Shown piece after piece: positions 8,084 through 17,569 of a DNA stretch of 64,000 nucleotides. Source of the DNA: Palsa-147 sp036513895 (GTDB taxonomy: Bacteria > Acidobacteriota > Terriglobia > Acidiferrales > UBA7541); NCBI GenBank assembly GCA_036513895.1, contig DATBYF010000072.1, positions 1 through 64,000 of the forward strand, read 5' to 3'. A program made the translations under genes and the position numbers. Under the pieces are notes generated by a model. It was not told where the DNA came from. It saw only the letters and a program-made list of their open reading frames with translations, and ran no database searches. Position 1 is the first letter of the stretch. Every line of letters starts with the position of its first letter.

Positions 8084-9208
8084 ATGAGCTGGCGCCCTAA
8101 ATCACTCGGATCATTTCGAAGGAAGCTCCTTCGATGGTTCCGCGCGAACCAGCGCACGCATCCCTGGCGCCGCGACCGTAATCCTTATCGCGTCTGGCTC
8201 GCGGAAGTAATGCTGCAGCAAACGCGCATCGCCGCCGTGATTCCCTACTACGAAAATTTTCTCGCGAAATTTCCGGATGTGCGCGCGCTCGCGCAAGCCT
8301 CCGAACACGACTTGCTCCGGCATTGGGCCGGCCTCGGCTACTACAGTCGTGCGAGAAACCTGCGCCGCGCGGCGAAGGAAATTGTCGAACAGCATCGCAG
8401 CGAATTTCCGCGCGATCACGCTGCCGCGCTCAAGCTTCCGGGGATTGGAAGTTACACAGCCGCTGCCGTGCTCAGCATCGCTTACGACGCCCCGCACGCT
8501 GTGCTCGACGGGAACGTCGCACGAGTGCTTGCGCGGCTCACCGCGACTCGCGGAGATTTGCGCGCGCCGCGCCAGTGGCAGCAACTCGCGGCAATCGCAC
8601 AGGAACTATTGCCGCCTGATTCAGCCGGCGATTGGAATCAGGCGTTGATGGAGTTGGGCGAAACAATCTGCACGCCGAAATCTCCAAATTGCGAAGTATG
8701 CCCCGTTAGAAGTTTTTGCGAGGCGTTCAAACGCGGCCTCGTGGACGAAATTCCCGCGCCGCGAAAGAAGCGCGCTCAAGTCCGCCAGCGCATCGAAGCG
8801 GCCGTACTCCTCGATTCGCGCGGCCGGACGCTGCTCGTGCGCGATCCCGGCGCTCATGACGACGTGCTTTTTTCGCGCATGTGGCAATTCCCCGCCGTGC
8901 ACACGTCAAGTAATGGCGGGGCGGAACTGGCGAAGCATTTGCGCGACAAATACGGTTTCGCACCTGCCGCTTTAACGGAACTTGCGCTCGCAAAACATTG
9001 CGTGACATTTCGCAATATCACGCTGGCGCCTTTTCTCGCGCGTGTGCGCGAGCTGCCCAAGATCGCCCGCTCACGTGCGTTACTGTTGTCAGAGCTTGAC
9101 CGCGTCCCCATTTCCAGCGCCACTCGCAAAATCGCCGCGGCTGCGCTCGATGCGATTCATTCCGGCGTTACCGATAGGGGCAGCGCTCGAAATCCCCGCG
9201 CGTCATGA
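8084..9208 (+). CDS. mutY: A/G-specific adenine glycosylase MutY
   Basis: 374 residues from ATG 8084; an upstream in-frame extension reads through the DUF58 gene and is rejected. Catalytic Glu41 (AEVMLQQTR) and Asp142 (VLDGNVARVL), HhH motif LPGIGSYTAA, and the [4Fe-4S] ligands Cys196-x6-Cys203-x2-Cys206-x5-Cys212 are all present, followed by a C-terminal NUDIX-like domain that recognises 8-oxoG. MutY removes adenine mispaired with 8-oxoguanine. It lies between the DUF58 and transglutaminase genes, which normally adjoin. Confidence 0.95.
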   Translation: MSWRPKSLGSFRRKLLRWFRANQRTHPWRRDRNPYRVWLAEVMLQQTRIAAVIPYYENFLAKFPDVRALAQASEHDLLRHWAGLGYYSRARNLRRAAKEIVEQHRSEFPRDHAAALKLPGIGSYTAAAVLSIAYDAPHAVLDGNVARVLARLTATRGDLRAPRQWQQLAAIAQELLPPDSAGDWNQALMELGETICTPKSPNCEVCPVRSFCEAFKRGLVDEIPAPRKKRAQVRQRIEAAVLLDSRGRTLLVRDPGAHDDVLFSRMWQFPAVHTSSNGGAELAKHLRDKYGFAPAALTELALAKHCVTFRNITLAPFLARVRELPKIARSRALLLSELDRVPISSATRKIAAAALDAIHSGVTDRGSARNPRAS

Positions 9209-9209
9209 A

Positions 9210-9218
9210 TGCTAGAAT
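9210..9218 (+). promoter_or_regulatory. Extended -10 element for the transglutaminase gene
   Basis: TGCTAGAAT fits the extended -10 pattern TGnTAnnAT. The start codon at 9230 is 11 bases past its end, so the leader would be about five bases. No good -35 is visible, as is usual with extended -10 sites. Confidence 0.5.
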
Positions 9219-9229
9219 AAAGATTCGCA

Positions 9230-11494
9230 ATGACCACGGCGGCGCAAACTGAGCCGGTATCTCTGCCGGCAATCGAACGATATTTCGAAGTTTCGCTTTT
9301 TTTATTGGTGTCGATCGGGCTGATCGCCGTCATCTCGACGGGAAAACTCGACCCAATCTCGATGCTGGTGCCGGCGGCCGTGCTGGCGTGGAAAGGGACA
9401 CGCATTTTCCGCCGCGGCGGCCCGGAGCTTTCCCCGCGCGCGGCTACGGGCCTGGTGCTGGCGTATTTCTTATTCTTCCCGATCGATCTCTGGTTCATCT
9501 CGCGTTCAATTGCTATTGGCGCGCCGAATCCCGCGCTGTATGCGGCATTGCTCGCCGCGATCCACCTGATGATTTTCGCCACGCTCGTACGCCTCCTCTC
9601 TTCGCGTACGCAACGAGACCAGATGTTCCTCGCGATGCTCGCCGTGACCTGCATGCTTGCCTCGGCAATTCTCACCGTGGATACAACGTTCCTGATTTCA
9701 TTGGCGATCTTTCTGCTCATTTCGGTTTCGACGTTCGTGGGGATGGAAATTCGAAAGAGCGCTTCAGGCGCCGTAACGCCCCCGCTCGAAGCCGGCAGCC
9801 TCGCGGCGAAACGTCTGAACCGCGCCATCGCGCTGACATCCGTCTTCGTAACAGTGAGCGCGCTGGTCATCGGCGCCGGAATTTTCTTCCTGATTCCTCG
9901 ATTCACGGCCGGCTATCTGAGCGCGTTGAGCATTCGCCCATCGCTCATGACCGGCTTCAGCGACAACGTATCGTTGAATCAAATCGGCGAGATTAAAAGA
10001 AACACGGCAGTCGTGATGCGCGTCCACATCGCTGGCGACCCCGGCCGCGCGCAAAACATGCACTGGCGCGGAATCGTGCTGACGGATTTCGACGGCCGGC
10101 GCTGGTCGAAACGAGCGCAGGAACAGGTTGTGCTGGTGCCTTCCACAGGCGGCGCCTACCTGATCGGAGATTCAAATCTGCGCGCAAACGATTTTGCGAC
10201 GCTGAATTACACAGTGCTCCTCGAGCCGATTGCCACCGACGCAATTTTCGTCGCGCCGCGTGCGGTCGAGCTGCGCGGAAGATTCGGGCCAGGAATCGAC
10301 CGGCCGGGCGCGCCTCCACGTGCGAGCTACATCCAAATGGACGCGACGGGGACGCTGATCAATCCATCGCACAACGACATGCGCATTCGTTACGACGGAA
10401 TGTCGCACGTGCCTACCGTTCCTCCCGCAAAATTGCGCGCGGCCGCGACCGATTATCCGCCGTTCGTGCGGAATCTTTACTTGAAATTGCCGGTGCTCGA
10501 CCCGCGCGTGAAAGCGCTGGCGGATACGGTCACGGCATCGTCGAAAAATCCGTACGACGCGGCCGCAAACATCGAGCGATATTTCCGCACGAAGTTCTCC
10601 TACACGCTGAACATCGATACACCACCAGACAAAGATCCCCTGGCATATTTCTTGTTCGAGAAGAAAGCGGGACATTGCGAATATTTTGCTTCCGCGATGA
10701 CGGTGATGCTCCGCGCGGAAGGCATACCGGCGCGATTTGTTACCGGATTTCTGCCCGGTGAGTACAACGACGTTGCGGGAGATTACATCGTGCGAGCGAG
10801 CGATGCCCATGCGTGGGTAGAAGCATATTTCCCAGGGTATGGCTGGATTACTTTTGACCCGACGCCGCCCGCCGACGCGCCGCCTGCCGGTATGTTCGCG
10901 CGTCTGGCGCTCTATTGGGATTGGTTCCAATACAACTGGAATGAATGGATCATTAGCTACGATTTCGGACATCAGGAAGTCCTCGCGCAAAACGTGCAGC
11001 ACACCTCGCAGAGTTGGGCCGCGCGAATCAAGGCGTATTACGAACGGAAGCGGGACCTGGCGATGGCCGAACTCATCACTCTCGAGCGGCGCATCGAGAA
11101 ATCGCGCTATTTGCTGCCGGGCGCGCTCGGCGTGGTGTTGATTGTACTTCTCATCCTCCGAGGGCCCGCGCTCGGGAGCTTGGTGCGCGCGCGCTGGAGC
11201 CTGAGGGCACACCGCGATGGAGATTTGCCGCCTGAACTGGCGGCGCTCGAATATCGCGAGATGCTCAAGCTGCTCGAACGGCGCGGTTGGCGGAAAATGC
11301 CGGCGCAAACGCCGTTGGAATTTGCAGCTTCAATTCCCGATCTGCAGATCGCCGGCCCCGTATCGCAATTGACCGAGATGTATCAATCCTCCCGTTTCGG
11401 CTCGCATCCGGCAAACGCCGGCCAGATGGCGTCGCTGCTCGCCGCAATGAAAGAAATTCTGCGTGCAGCCTCGCGGCGACCAGTTAACGGCTAA
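9230..11494 (+). CDS. TgpA-like membrane transglutaminase (DUF3488/DUF4129)
   Basis: 754 residues. Five to six N-terminal membrane helices (about 20-225, DUF3488), then a periplasmic transglutaminase-like domain with an intact triad: Cys483 (KKAGHCEYFAS), His527 (DAHAWVE) and Asp543 (TFDPTPP). A further membrane helix at about 630-650 precedes a cytoplasmic DUF4129-like tail. TgpA-type proteins are periplasmic transglutaminases, essential in Pseudomonas aeruginosa, and usually sit with MoxR and DUF58 genes as here. Substrate is unknown. Its own promoter suggests it is not strictly dependent on the upstream genes. Confidence 0.9.
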   Translation: MTTAAQTEPVSLPAIERYFEVSLFLLVSIGLIAVISTGKLDPISMLVPAAVLAWKGTRIFRRGGPELSPRAATGLVLAYFLFFPIDLWFISRSIAIGAPNPALYAALLAAIHLMIFATLVRLLSSRTQRDQMFLAMLAVTCMLASAILTVDTTFLISLAIFLLISVSTFVGMEIRKSASGAVTPPLEAGSLAAKRLNRAIALTSVFVTVSALVIGAGIFFLIPRFTAGYLSALSIRPSLMTGFSDNVSLNQIGEIKRNTAVVMRVHIAGDPGRAQNMHWRGIVLTDFDGRRWSKRAQEQVVLVPSTGGAYLIGDSNLRANDFATLNYTVLLEPIATDAIFVAPRAVELRGRFGPGIDRPGAPPRASYIQMDATGTLINPSHNDMRIRYDGMSHVPTVPPAKLRAAATDYPPFVRNLYLKLPVLDPRVKALADTVTASSKNPYDAAANIERYFRTKFSYTLNIDTPPDKDPLAYFLFEKKAGHCEYFASAMTVMLRAEGIPARFVTGFLPGEYNDVAGDYIVRASDAHAWVEAYFPGYGWITFDPTPPADAPPAGMFARLALYWDWFQYNWNEWIISYDFGHQEVLAQNVQHTSQSWAARIKAYYERKRDLAMAELITLERRIEKSRYLLPGALGVVLIVLLILRGPALGSLVRARWSLRAHRDGDLPPELAALEYREMLKLLERRGWRKMPAQTPLEFAASIPDLQIAGPVSQLTEMYQSSRFGSHPANAGQMASLLAAMKEILRAASRRPVNG

Positions 11495-11518
11495 ATCTCC
11501 CCAACACAAAAGCGTCAG

Positions 11519-11575
11519 AGTTGTCATCCCGGCAAGCTTCACAGTTGTCATCTCGAACGCAGTGAGAGATCTGCG
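11519..11575. repeat. Short intergenic repeat region (two AGTTGTCATC copies)
   Basis: AGTTGTCATC occurs at 11519-11528 and 11543-11552, the second running into a GAACGCAGTGAGAGATCTGC sequence. It lies in the 187-bp gap before rimO. It resembles short dispersed intergenic sequences, but only this locus is seen here. Confidence 0.3.
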
Positions 11576-11637
11576 GTTGCTTCATTCCCGGCACGCTCTA
11601 CGACGCTTCTCACTCTAGTCGGTCATAATGGCGCGTG

Positions 11638-11646
11638 TGATAGAAT
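11638..11646 (+). promoter_or_regulatory. Extended -10 element for rimO
   Basis: TGATAGAAT fits TGnTAnnAT, 35 bases before the rimO ATG. It is one of several such elements in the window. Confidence 0.45.
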
Positions 11647-11681
11647 TTAAAGCTCAATACCTGTCACGGATCTAAGCCGAG

Positions 11682-13109
11682 ATGCCCAAAGTAGGATTTG
11701 TCAGCCTAGGATGCCCAAAGAACCTCGTCGATAGCGAGGTGATGATGGGCATTCTCGCGCGTGGCGGCTATGAAATCACTCCGCGCGCCGACGAAGCTGA
11801 TATCTTGGTGGTCAACACGTGCTCGTTCATCGCGCCCGCGCAACAGGAATCCGTCGAATCCATCATCGAGATGGCCGAGCATAAGAAATTCGGCCGCACG
11901 AAAAAACTGATCGTCGCGGGATGCCTAGTCGAGCGCTTTCGCGATCAAATTCTCGAGCAGATTCCGGAAGTGGATGCCGTCGTTGGCACGGGCGAAGTGG
12001 AACGAATTCTCGAGGCCTGCGAAGGCGAGCTGAGAGTTCTGCCAGCCGAGTCGCCAACGTTTCTTTATCACGATCTCACCCCACGGATTCTCGCGACGCC
12101 GCGTCACACCGCGTACATCAAAATCAACGAGGGCTGCGATCACCCGTGCACGTTTTGCATCATTCCACAGTTGCGTGGGAAATTCCGAAGCCGGCGCTTC
12201 GAGTCCGTCGTTCGCGAAGCTGAGAATTTGGCGGACGGCGGCGTTCGCGAGATTTCGCTGATCGGTCAGGACACCACTTTCTACGGCGAAGATCTCGGTT
12301 TACGCGATGGCTTGCCCCTGCTGCTCGAACGCCTCGCCGAAATTGAAGGACTGCACTGGGTTCGATTTCTTTACTGCTATCCGAATCGCATCACGCCTCG
12401 GCTCCTCGAAACAATCGCGGCCCACCCCCGCCTCGCGAAATACATGGACATTCCGCTCCAGCATGCCAGCAAGGAAGTGTTGAAGAGAATGCAGCGCGGC
12501 TCGCACGGCAGCGCGTTCCTGAAAATGCTCGAGAAGATTCGCCGCGCGGTGCCCGGCGTCTCGCTTAGAACGTCCTTCATCGTCGGATTTCCCGGCGAAA
12601 CAAAGCAGGATTTTCGCGTCCTTTGTGATTTCGTGCGCGAAGCTGAGTTCGATTGGATGGGCGTGTTCTCCTATTCAGATGAAGATGCGGCCAAAAGCTA
12701 CCAGCTTGGCGAAAAGGTTGACGCCGAGACGATCGCTGAACGCCGCGATACGCTGATGCAAATTCAGAAGAAAATCTCGCGGCGCAAACTGAAGCCGATG
12801 GTCGGCAAGCGCGTGAAGGCCCTGCTTGAAGGTCCTTCCAAGGACACGGATCTCATCTGGGAAGCGCGTCTCGAAGGTATGGCGCCGGAGATTGATGGCA
12901 AGGTTTACATCACCGAGTTCGCTGGCGTTTCGGACGCTGCAGAGCTTCCGCGCGCGGGAACGCTCGCTACGGTTGAGATTACCGAAGCACAGGATTACGA
13001 TCTCATCGCCCGCGCGGTGGAATTCGAGCAGCCTCGTGCCGGGCTCGTTACGCCGGCGACAATCTCGATGCGGTCGGATCTCGTCTCGATCGGGCCGCTC
13101 GGCTCGTGA
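11682..13109 (+). CDS. rimO: Ribosomal protein S12 methylthiotransferase RimO
   Basis: 475 residues. The N-terminal MTTase domain has its three cluster cysteines (Cys11 in LGCPKN, Cys47 in NTCSF, Cys81 in AGCLVE); the radical-SAM domain has Cys152-x3-Cys156-x2-Cys159 (GCDHPCTFC); a TRAM-like domain follows. The LGCPKNLVDSE opening separates RimO from MiaB. The enzyme methylthiolates an aspartate of ribosomal protein S12 using two [4Fe-4S] clusters. About 30 residues at the C-terminus extend past the usual family end and look unstructured. yacG follows 15 bp later. Confidence 0.95.
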   Translation: MPKVGFVSLGCPKNLVDSEVMMGILARGGYEITPRADEADILVVNTCSFIAPAQQESVESIIEMAEHKKFGRTKKLIVAGCLVERFRDQILEQIPEVDAVVGTGEVERILEACEGELRVLPAESPTFLYHDLTPRILATPRHTAYIKINEGCDHPCTFCIIPQLRGKFRSRRFESVVREAENLADGGVREISLIGQDTTFYGEDLGLRDGLPLLLERLAEIEGLHWVRFLYCYPNRITPRLLETIAAHPRLAKYMDIPLQHASKEVLKRMQRGSHGSAFLKMLEKIRRAVPGVSLRTSFIVGFPGETKQDFRVLCDFVREAEFDWMGVFSYSDEDAAKSYQLGEKVDAETIAERRDTLMQIQKKISRRKLKPMVGKRVKALLEGPSKDTDLIWEARLEGMAPEIDGKVYITEFAGVSDAAELPRAGTLATVEITEAQDYDLIARAVEFEQPRAGLVTPATISMRSDLVSIGPLGS

Positions 13110-13124
13110 GTACTGGCGCTCAAC

Positions 13125-13322
13125 ATGAAGCACACTTGTCCCATCTGCAAGAAGCCCACCGACTCTGAAACCAACGCTGATTTTCCATTTTGCAGCGAGC
13201 GCTGCCGCATTCTCGATCTCGGTAATTGGGCCAGCGAAAAGTACGTTATCTCGGAGCCTGTGATCGACGAAGACGCCCCGGAAGATTCCTCGCCAACCGA
13301 CCCCAATGCCCGGCGCAACTGA
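13125..13322 (+). CDS. yacG: DNA gyrase inhibitor / zinc protein YacG
   Basis: 65 residues with the four zinc ligands Cys5-x2-Cys8 (CPIC) and Cys23-x3-Cys27 (CSERC), then RILDLGNWASEKYVI, the family signature. YacG binds gyrase and inhibits its activity in E. coli. The acidic C-terminal tail is typical. Its end overlaps the pgpA start by 17 bp, so the two are translated together, and rimO lies immediately upstream. Confidence 0.93.
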   Translation: MKHTCPICKKPTDSETNADFPFCSERCRILDLGNWASEKYVISEPVIDEDAPEDSSPTDPNARRN

Positions 13323-13959
13323 CCCCGGCGTGGCACCAACTCTTCGAAAGCCGCGCATCTCGTATCTCATCGCCACTGCCTGCGGACTCGGTTACCTGAA
13401 GCCCGCGCCCGGCACCTGGGGTTCTCTCGCGGGAGTTCTAGTAGCGACCGCACCTTTGATAATTTTCCGCGCGGCCGTCGAGCTGCGGTTCGGTCTCGGC
13501 CTCAGCGTCTCTCCTCTTCAGGTTGCAGGCCGCCTCTTCGACCCGTTCGTCGTTTTTCAAATTGCGTGGACAGTAGCGATCGCTATAGCAGGCGTGTGGG
13601 CGGCCAACCGCGTGGCAGCTTATTCAAGAACGCACGACCCTCAATTTGTTGTGATTGATGAAGTCTCTGGGCAACAACTAACTCTGCTTCTCGGGGGATT
13701 CGCAACTCCCCGCGGGGGACACATAATTCAGGGCCTTGTCTGGGCGAATCATCCGCTGGCGGTATTCGGATCCATCGAGCCCAACTGGAAATATTTCTTG
13801 GCGGGTTTTATACTTTTTCGTGCGTTCGATATTTGGAAGCCATTTCCGGTGCGCCAAGCGGAATCGCTTCCGGGCGGCTTGGGCATTATGGCAGACGATT
13901 GGGCAGCCGCACTCTATACCGCCGCGGGACTTTGGATTGCGCGATGGCTCGGGCTGTAG
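13306..13959 (+). CDS. pgpA: Phosphatidylglycerophosphatase A
   Basis: 217 residues. Family motifs are clear: ACGLGYLKPAPGTWGSLAG near residue 27, VVIDEVSGQQL in the middle and MADDWAAALY near the end, the Asp/Glu residues of which bind Mg2+. Several membrane helices surround them. PgpA removes the phosphate from phosphatidylglycerophosphate to give phosphatidylglycerol. The protein carries a somewhat longer loop between the first two motifs than the E. coli enzyme. plsY and gpsA, also for phospholipid synthesis, lie 3-5 kb downstream. Confidence 0.93.
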   Translation: MPGATDPGVAPTLRKPRISYLIATACGLGYLKPAPGTWGSLAGVLVATAPLIIFRAAVELRFGLGLSVSPLQVAGRLFDPFVVFQIAWTVAIAIAGVWAANRVAAYSRTHDPQFVVIDEVSGQQLTLLLGGFATPRGGHIIQGLVWANHPLAVFGSIEPNWKYFLAGFILFRAFDIWKPFPVRQAESLPGGLGIMADDWAAALYTAAGLWIARWLGL

Positions 13960-14093
13960 AAGTCTGTCATGATTGAGCGTCATGCTGGCTTAACGACCGG
14001 TAGTTCTTGCCGCGTTGACGTTCGCTGGCGCCGCATCGTAACTGAAACTTCAAAAAATGAGATTTCACTCAAAGCCGAGGTCGAACTCTTAAC

Positions 14094-15113
14094 GTGCCAA
14101 GCGCGCCTCGCATAGACAGCGTTAAGCCCGCTGCCGCGCTTCCCGGCGGTGATGTTTCCATCACCGGAACAGGATTCGGCGGCCGCAACCACGCGCGGCC
14201 AGTCGTCCGTTTCGGACGTGCCGAAGCCAACGTAGTGATGGCCGCCGAAACGCAAATCGTCGCGCGCGTGCCCGACGACGCCGAAGGCGGCACAGTTCGA
14301 ATCACGCTTGGCAGCGCGGAGAGCCAGCCGTTTCCCGTCGCGCTCGGTGCGCAAATCGCCGACAACCTTCATGCCGTCGCGAATCCGGCCGTGGATTCCG
14401 CTGGCAACGTATACGTCACGTTCAGCGGCCAGCGCGGGCAAAAAGTTCCCGTTTCACTCTATAAAGTGACGCCCTCCGGATCCGTGAAGCCCTTCGTGAC
14501 CGAACTGATGAATCCGACAGGGTTGGTGCTGGACCGCGACGGTATGCTCTACGTCTCCTGCCGCAACGACGGCACCATCCATCGAATTTCTCCCGACGGC
14601 CGCTCGATGCAATGGATCGAAGGCATGGGCACCGCTACCGGCATGGCTTTCGATAAAAATGGAAATCTTTACGTCGGCGATCGCAGCGGCACGATTTTCA
14701 AAATCAGCCGGGATCGCGAAATCTTTGTTTTCGCCACGCTCGAACCCTCCATGGCCGCGTATCATCTCGCCTTCGGCCCAGGCAGCGATCTCTACGTAAC
14801 GGGACCGACGACTTCGAGCTTCGATCGTGTGTTCCGCATCACGCCGGCGGGAGAAGTGAATGTGTTTTACCGCGGTCTCGGGCGGCCGCAGGGCCTGGCC
14901 TTCGACCGCGCCGGAAATCTCTACGTTGCGGGCTCGCTGCACGGGCAACGCGGCGTCGTGCGGCTAACGCCACAAGCCAACGCGGAACTGGTGCTCGGCG
15001 GCAGCGGAATCGTCGGTCTGGCGCTGCTGCCATCGCGCCGCGCAATCCTCGCAACCAGCAGCGTCCTCTTTGCGCTCGATTGGGATGTTGAAGGAATGCC
15101 GCTTTACGGATAA
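14094..15113 (+). CDS. TIG/IPT plus NHL-repeat beta-propeller protein
   Basis: 339 residues from a GTG start. Residues 1-85 look like an IPT/TIG immunoglobulin-like domain (ALPGGDVSITGTGFGGRN); residues 90-339 hold NHL-type blades recognisable as AVDSAGNVYVTFS, VLDRDGMLYVSC, AFDKNGNLYVGD and AFDRAGNLYVAG. Such proteins usually act in binding rather than catalysis. No signal peptide is visible from this start, which is odd for a TIG/NHL protein. It stands between pgpA and cinA, transcribed with them. Confidence 0.78.
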   Translation: MPSAPRIDSVKPAAALPGGDVSITGTGFGGRNHARPVVRFGRAEANVVMAAETQIVARVPDDAEGGTVRITLGSAESQPFPVALGAQIADNLHAVANPAVDSAGNVYVTFSGQRGQKVPVSLYKVTPSGSVKPFVTELMNPTGLVLDRDGMLYVSCRNDGTIHRISPDGRSMQWIEGMGTATGMAFDKNGNLYVGDRSGTIFKISRDREIFVFATLEPSMAAYHLAFGPGSDLYVTGPTTSSFDRVFRITPAGEVNVFYRGLGRPQGLAFDRAGNLYVAGSLHGQRGVVRLTPQANAELVLGGSGIVGLALLPSRRAILATSSVLFALDWDVEGMPLYG

Positions 15114-15122
15114 CCTTTCCGC

Positions 15123-16376
15123 ATGAATGCGGAGATCATCGCCGTCGGTTCGGAACTCCTCACGCCATTTCGCATTGATACAAATTCCCTCTTCTTGACG
15201 CGCGAACTGAACAAGCTCGGCGTGGACGTGATTCGCAAAGCAGTGGTTGGCGACGACCGCAAGGAATTGCGCAGCGTGCTCCAACACGCCATGGACGTCG
15301 CGGACCTCGTCGTCTGTTCCGGCGGCCTCGGACCCACCGAAGACGATCTGACGCGCGAAGTGCTCGCCGAGACGCTTGGCCGGCGGTTGATCCGCGACGA
15401 TGAAATCCTGCGGACAATTCAAGAACGCTTCCGGCGGCTTGGCCGCGCGATGCCGGAAAATAACACTCGCCAAGCGATGATTCTCGAAGGCGCGCAGGCG
15501 TTGCGAAATCCGCGCGGCACAGCGCCCGGCCAATGGATAGAGGTAAAAGGCCGCGTTGTGGTGCTTCTTCCCGGGCCGCCAGTTGAACTCGAAGCAATTT
15601 TCGCGAGCGAGGTTCGCCCGCGACTTGAAAAACTAGGTCACGGCCGGCGGTTGTTCGTGCGCGACTTGCGCATCTCTGGCCTTCCGGAGTCCGAAGTCGA
15701 ACATCGTGTTGCTTCGATTTATCGCCAGCATCCTGAATGCGATGTGACCATCCTATCCGCGCCCGGCGAAATTCAGCTTCATCCGCGATTGTGGTCCGAA
15801 GATGCTGCGGCGGCGAACAAAACGCTGGACGAAATGGTGAAGGGCTTCGCGCTGGCTCTCGGCGAGAATTTATTCTCGACATCAGGCGAGTCAATGGAAG
15901 AAGTTGTCGGTCGCGAATTGCAGAAAAATCGAGCGACCATCGCGACGGCCGAAAGTTGCACCGGCGGAATGGTCGCCGCGCGGCTCACTAACGTGGCAGG
16001 CAGCTCGGCATATTTTCTTGGCGGCGTCGTTTGCTATAGCAACGATTTGAAATCGGCTTGGACCGGCGTGTCCCCCGACGTGATCGAGGCCAAAGGGGCT
16101 GTCAGCGCAGAAGTTGCGGTTGCCCTTGCGCAAGGCATCCGGAGGAGCACACGCGCGAACGTCGGCCTCAGCATCACGGGCATCGCTGGGCCGGGAGGCG
16201 GAACTCCCGAGAAGCCCGTGGGCCTGGTTCATATCGGGCTCGCTGACGAACGCGGAACGAAAGAGCGAGCGTTTCAATTTCCGGGCGACCGCGAGCGCAT
16301 TCGTACGAACGCGACGATTGGGGGGCTGGATATGGTGCGCCGGCATTTTCTATACGCGGCGCTTGCCAAGGGGTAG
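15123..16376 (+). CDS. cinA: CinA-family protein (MoCF-like plus nicotinamide-nucleotide amidase domain)
   Basis: 417 residues. The N-terminal MoCF/COG1058 domain (AEIIAVGSELL, then VVCSGGLGPTEDDLTRE) has ADP-ribose pyrophosphatase-type activity in studied homologues; the C-terminal PncC domain has TAESCTGGMVAARLT and GIAGPGGGTPEKPVG, the NMN deamidase signature. CinA therefore takes part in pyridine nucleotide salvage, and is linked to competence in some Gram-positives. Full length, starts 9 bp after the propeller gene and ends 3 bp before thpR. Confidence 0.93.
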   Translation: MNAEIIAVGSELLTPFRIDTNSLFLTRELNKLGVDVIRKAVVGDDRKELRSVLQHAMDVADLVVCSGGLGPTEDDLTREVLAETLGRRLIRDDEILRTIQERFRRLGRAMPENNTRQAMILEGAQALRNPRGTAPGQWIEVKGRVVVLLPGPPVELEAIFASEVRPRLEKLGHGRRLFVRDLRISGLPESEVEHRVASIYRQHPECDVTILSAPGEIQLHPRLWSEDAAAANKTLDEMVKGFALALGENLFSTSGESMEEVVGRELQKNRATIATAESCTGGMVAARLTNVAGSSAYFLGGVVCYSNDLKSAWTGVSPDVIEAKGAVSAEVAVALAQGIRRSTRANVGLSITGIAGPGGGTPEKPVGLVHIGLADERGTKERAFQFPGDRERIRTNATIGGLDMVRRHFLYAALAKG

Positions 16377-16379
16377 GAT

Positions 16380-16943
16380 GTGCGCCTGTTCGTTGCGCTT
16401 GAGATCCCTGAAGAAATCCGGCGCGCTCTAGCGCTCTTTATCGAGCGGCTCCGAAATGTAGCGCGCGGCTCACGTTGGGTGCGCGCGGAAGGACTTCACG
16501 TCACACTGAAATTCATCGGCGAAATGTCCCCGCAAAAAGTGCCGGAGCTGGAGACGGCGCTCGCCCGCGTGGGTTTGAGCGCGCCCGTTGATGTGCGTCT
16601 TCGCGGTGGTGGATTTTTCCCCAATGAACGCCATCCTCATATTTTCTGGATCGGCGTCGAAGCATCGCCGAACCTGGCGGAACTCGCCGCGGCGATTGAC
16701 GCGCAGACTCGAAAATCAGGCATCGAGGCCGAGCGTCGCGCGTATTCTCCGCACGTTACTTTAGCTCGGTTCAAGAACGAAGACGGGCTTCCGCAATTGC
16801 GTGAAGCGGTTCGCGTCCTTGAACCTCTCGAATTCGGCGAATTCCACGCGTCGGAATTTCACCTCATCAGGAGCGAGCCGCAAGCTGGCGGCAGCCGCTA
16901 CACTCAACTTGCATCATTTCCTTTCGCCGGGAGCAATTCGTGA
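16380..16943 (+). CDS. thpR: RNA 2',3'-cyclic phosphodiesterase (ThpR, 2H family)
   Basis: 187 residues from GTG 16380. Both HxTx catalytic motifs are present: HVTLKFIG near residue 40 and HVTLARFK near residue 122, the hallmark of 2H phosphoesterases. ThpR hydrolyses RNA 2',3'-cyclic phosphates and can ligate 2'-5' tRNA halves in vitro. The opening MRLFVALEIPEEIR is typical. It overlaps plsY by GTGA at 16940-16943. Confidence 0.93.
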   Translation: MRLFVALEIPEEIRRALALFIERLRNVARGSRWVRAEGLHVTLKFIGEMSPQKVPELETALARVGLSAPVDVRLRGGGFFPNERHPHIFWIGVEASPNLAELAAAIDAQTRKSGIEAERRAYSPHVTLARFKNEDGLPQLREAVRVLEPLEFGEFHASEFHLIRSEPQAGGSRYTQLASFPFAGSNS

Positions 16944-17551
16944 ATAAGCTTTCGCTGATCCCGCTCATCTCCTACGCGCTCGGCTCAATTCCCTTTGGGC
17001 TGCTGATTGTCCTGGCCACGCGTGGAGGCGATGTCCGAAGATTGGGAAGCGGCAACATCGGCGCGACGAATGTGACGCGCACGGCGGGCGTCGTCGCCGG
17101 CATACTCACGTTTATCCTGGACGCCGCGAAAGGCTATTTCCCAGTGTGGCTTGCGGCGCGCTGGAGCCTCGGCAGCGCGCGATGGCTCGCGGCAGCCGCC
17201 GTATGCGTGGTGTTGGGCCACATGTTCCCGGTGTGGCTTGGATTCCGCGGCGGCAAAGGCGTGGCGACCAGCCTTGGCGCGTTCATCCCAATTTGCGGCA
17301 AGGCGGTGATCGTTGCCGTGGTGCTTTGGGTCGTCGTGGTCTTTTTTTGGAGATACATATCGCTCGGCTCCATCGCTGCCGCCGCCGCGATGCCGATTCT
17401 CGTCTATCTGCTCTACGCGCCGGGCCACGCTCCGCCAACCATCCTTTCGTTTGGAACAATGCTGATCGCCGTCCTGGTGATTTGGAAGCATCGGGAAAAT
17501 GTCGAACGGATTCTGGCGGGCACGGAAAGTCGCATCACTCCGAAGGAGTAA
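16940..17551 (+). CDS. plsY: Acyl-phosphate:glycerol-3-phosphate acyltransferase PlsY
   Basis: 203 residues, five membrane helices. Motifs GSGNIGATNVTRTAG (about 33-47) and GGKGVATSLG (about 95-104) form the active and phosphate-binding sites. PlsY moves the acyl group from acyl phosphate to glycerol-3-phosphate, the first step of phospholipid assembly. gpsA, which makes glycerol-3-phosphate, follows after 18 bp, so the operon couples substrate supply and use. Confidence 0.96.
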   Translation: MNKLSLIPLISYALGSIPFGLLIVLATRGGDVRRLGSGNIGATNVTRTAGVVAGILTFILDAAKGYFPVWLAARWSLGSARWLAAAAVCVVLGHMFPVWLGFRGGKGVATSLGAFIPICGKAVIVAVVLWVVVVFFWRYISLGSIAAAAAMPILVYLLYAPGHAPPTILSFGTMLIAVLVIWKHRENVERILAGTESRITPKE

Positions 17552-17569
17552 AGCTTCAAATTTCACTCG

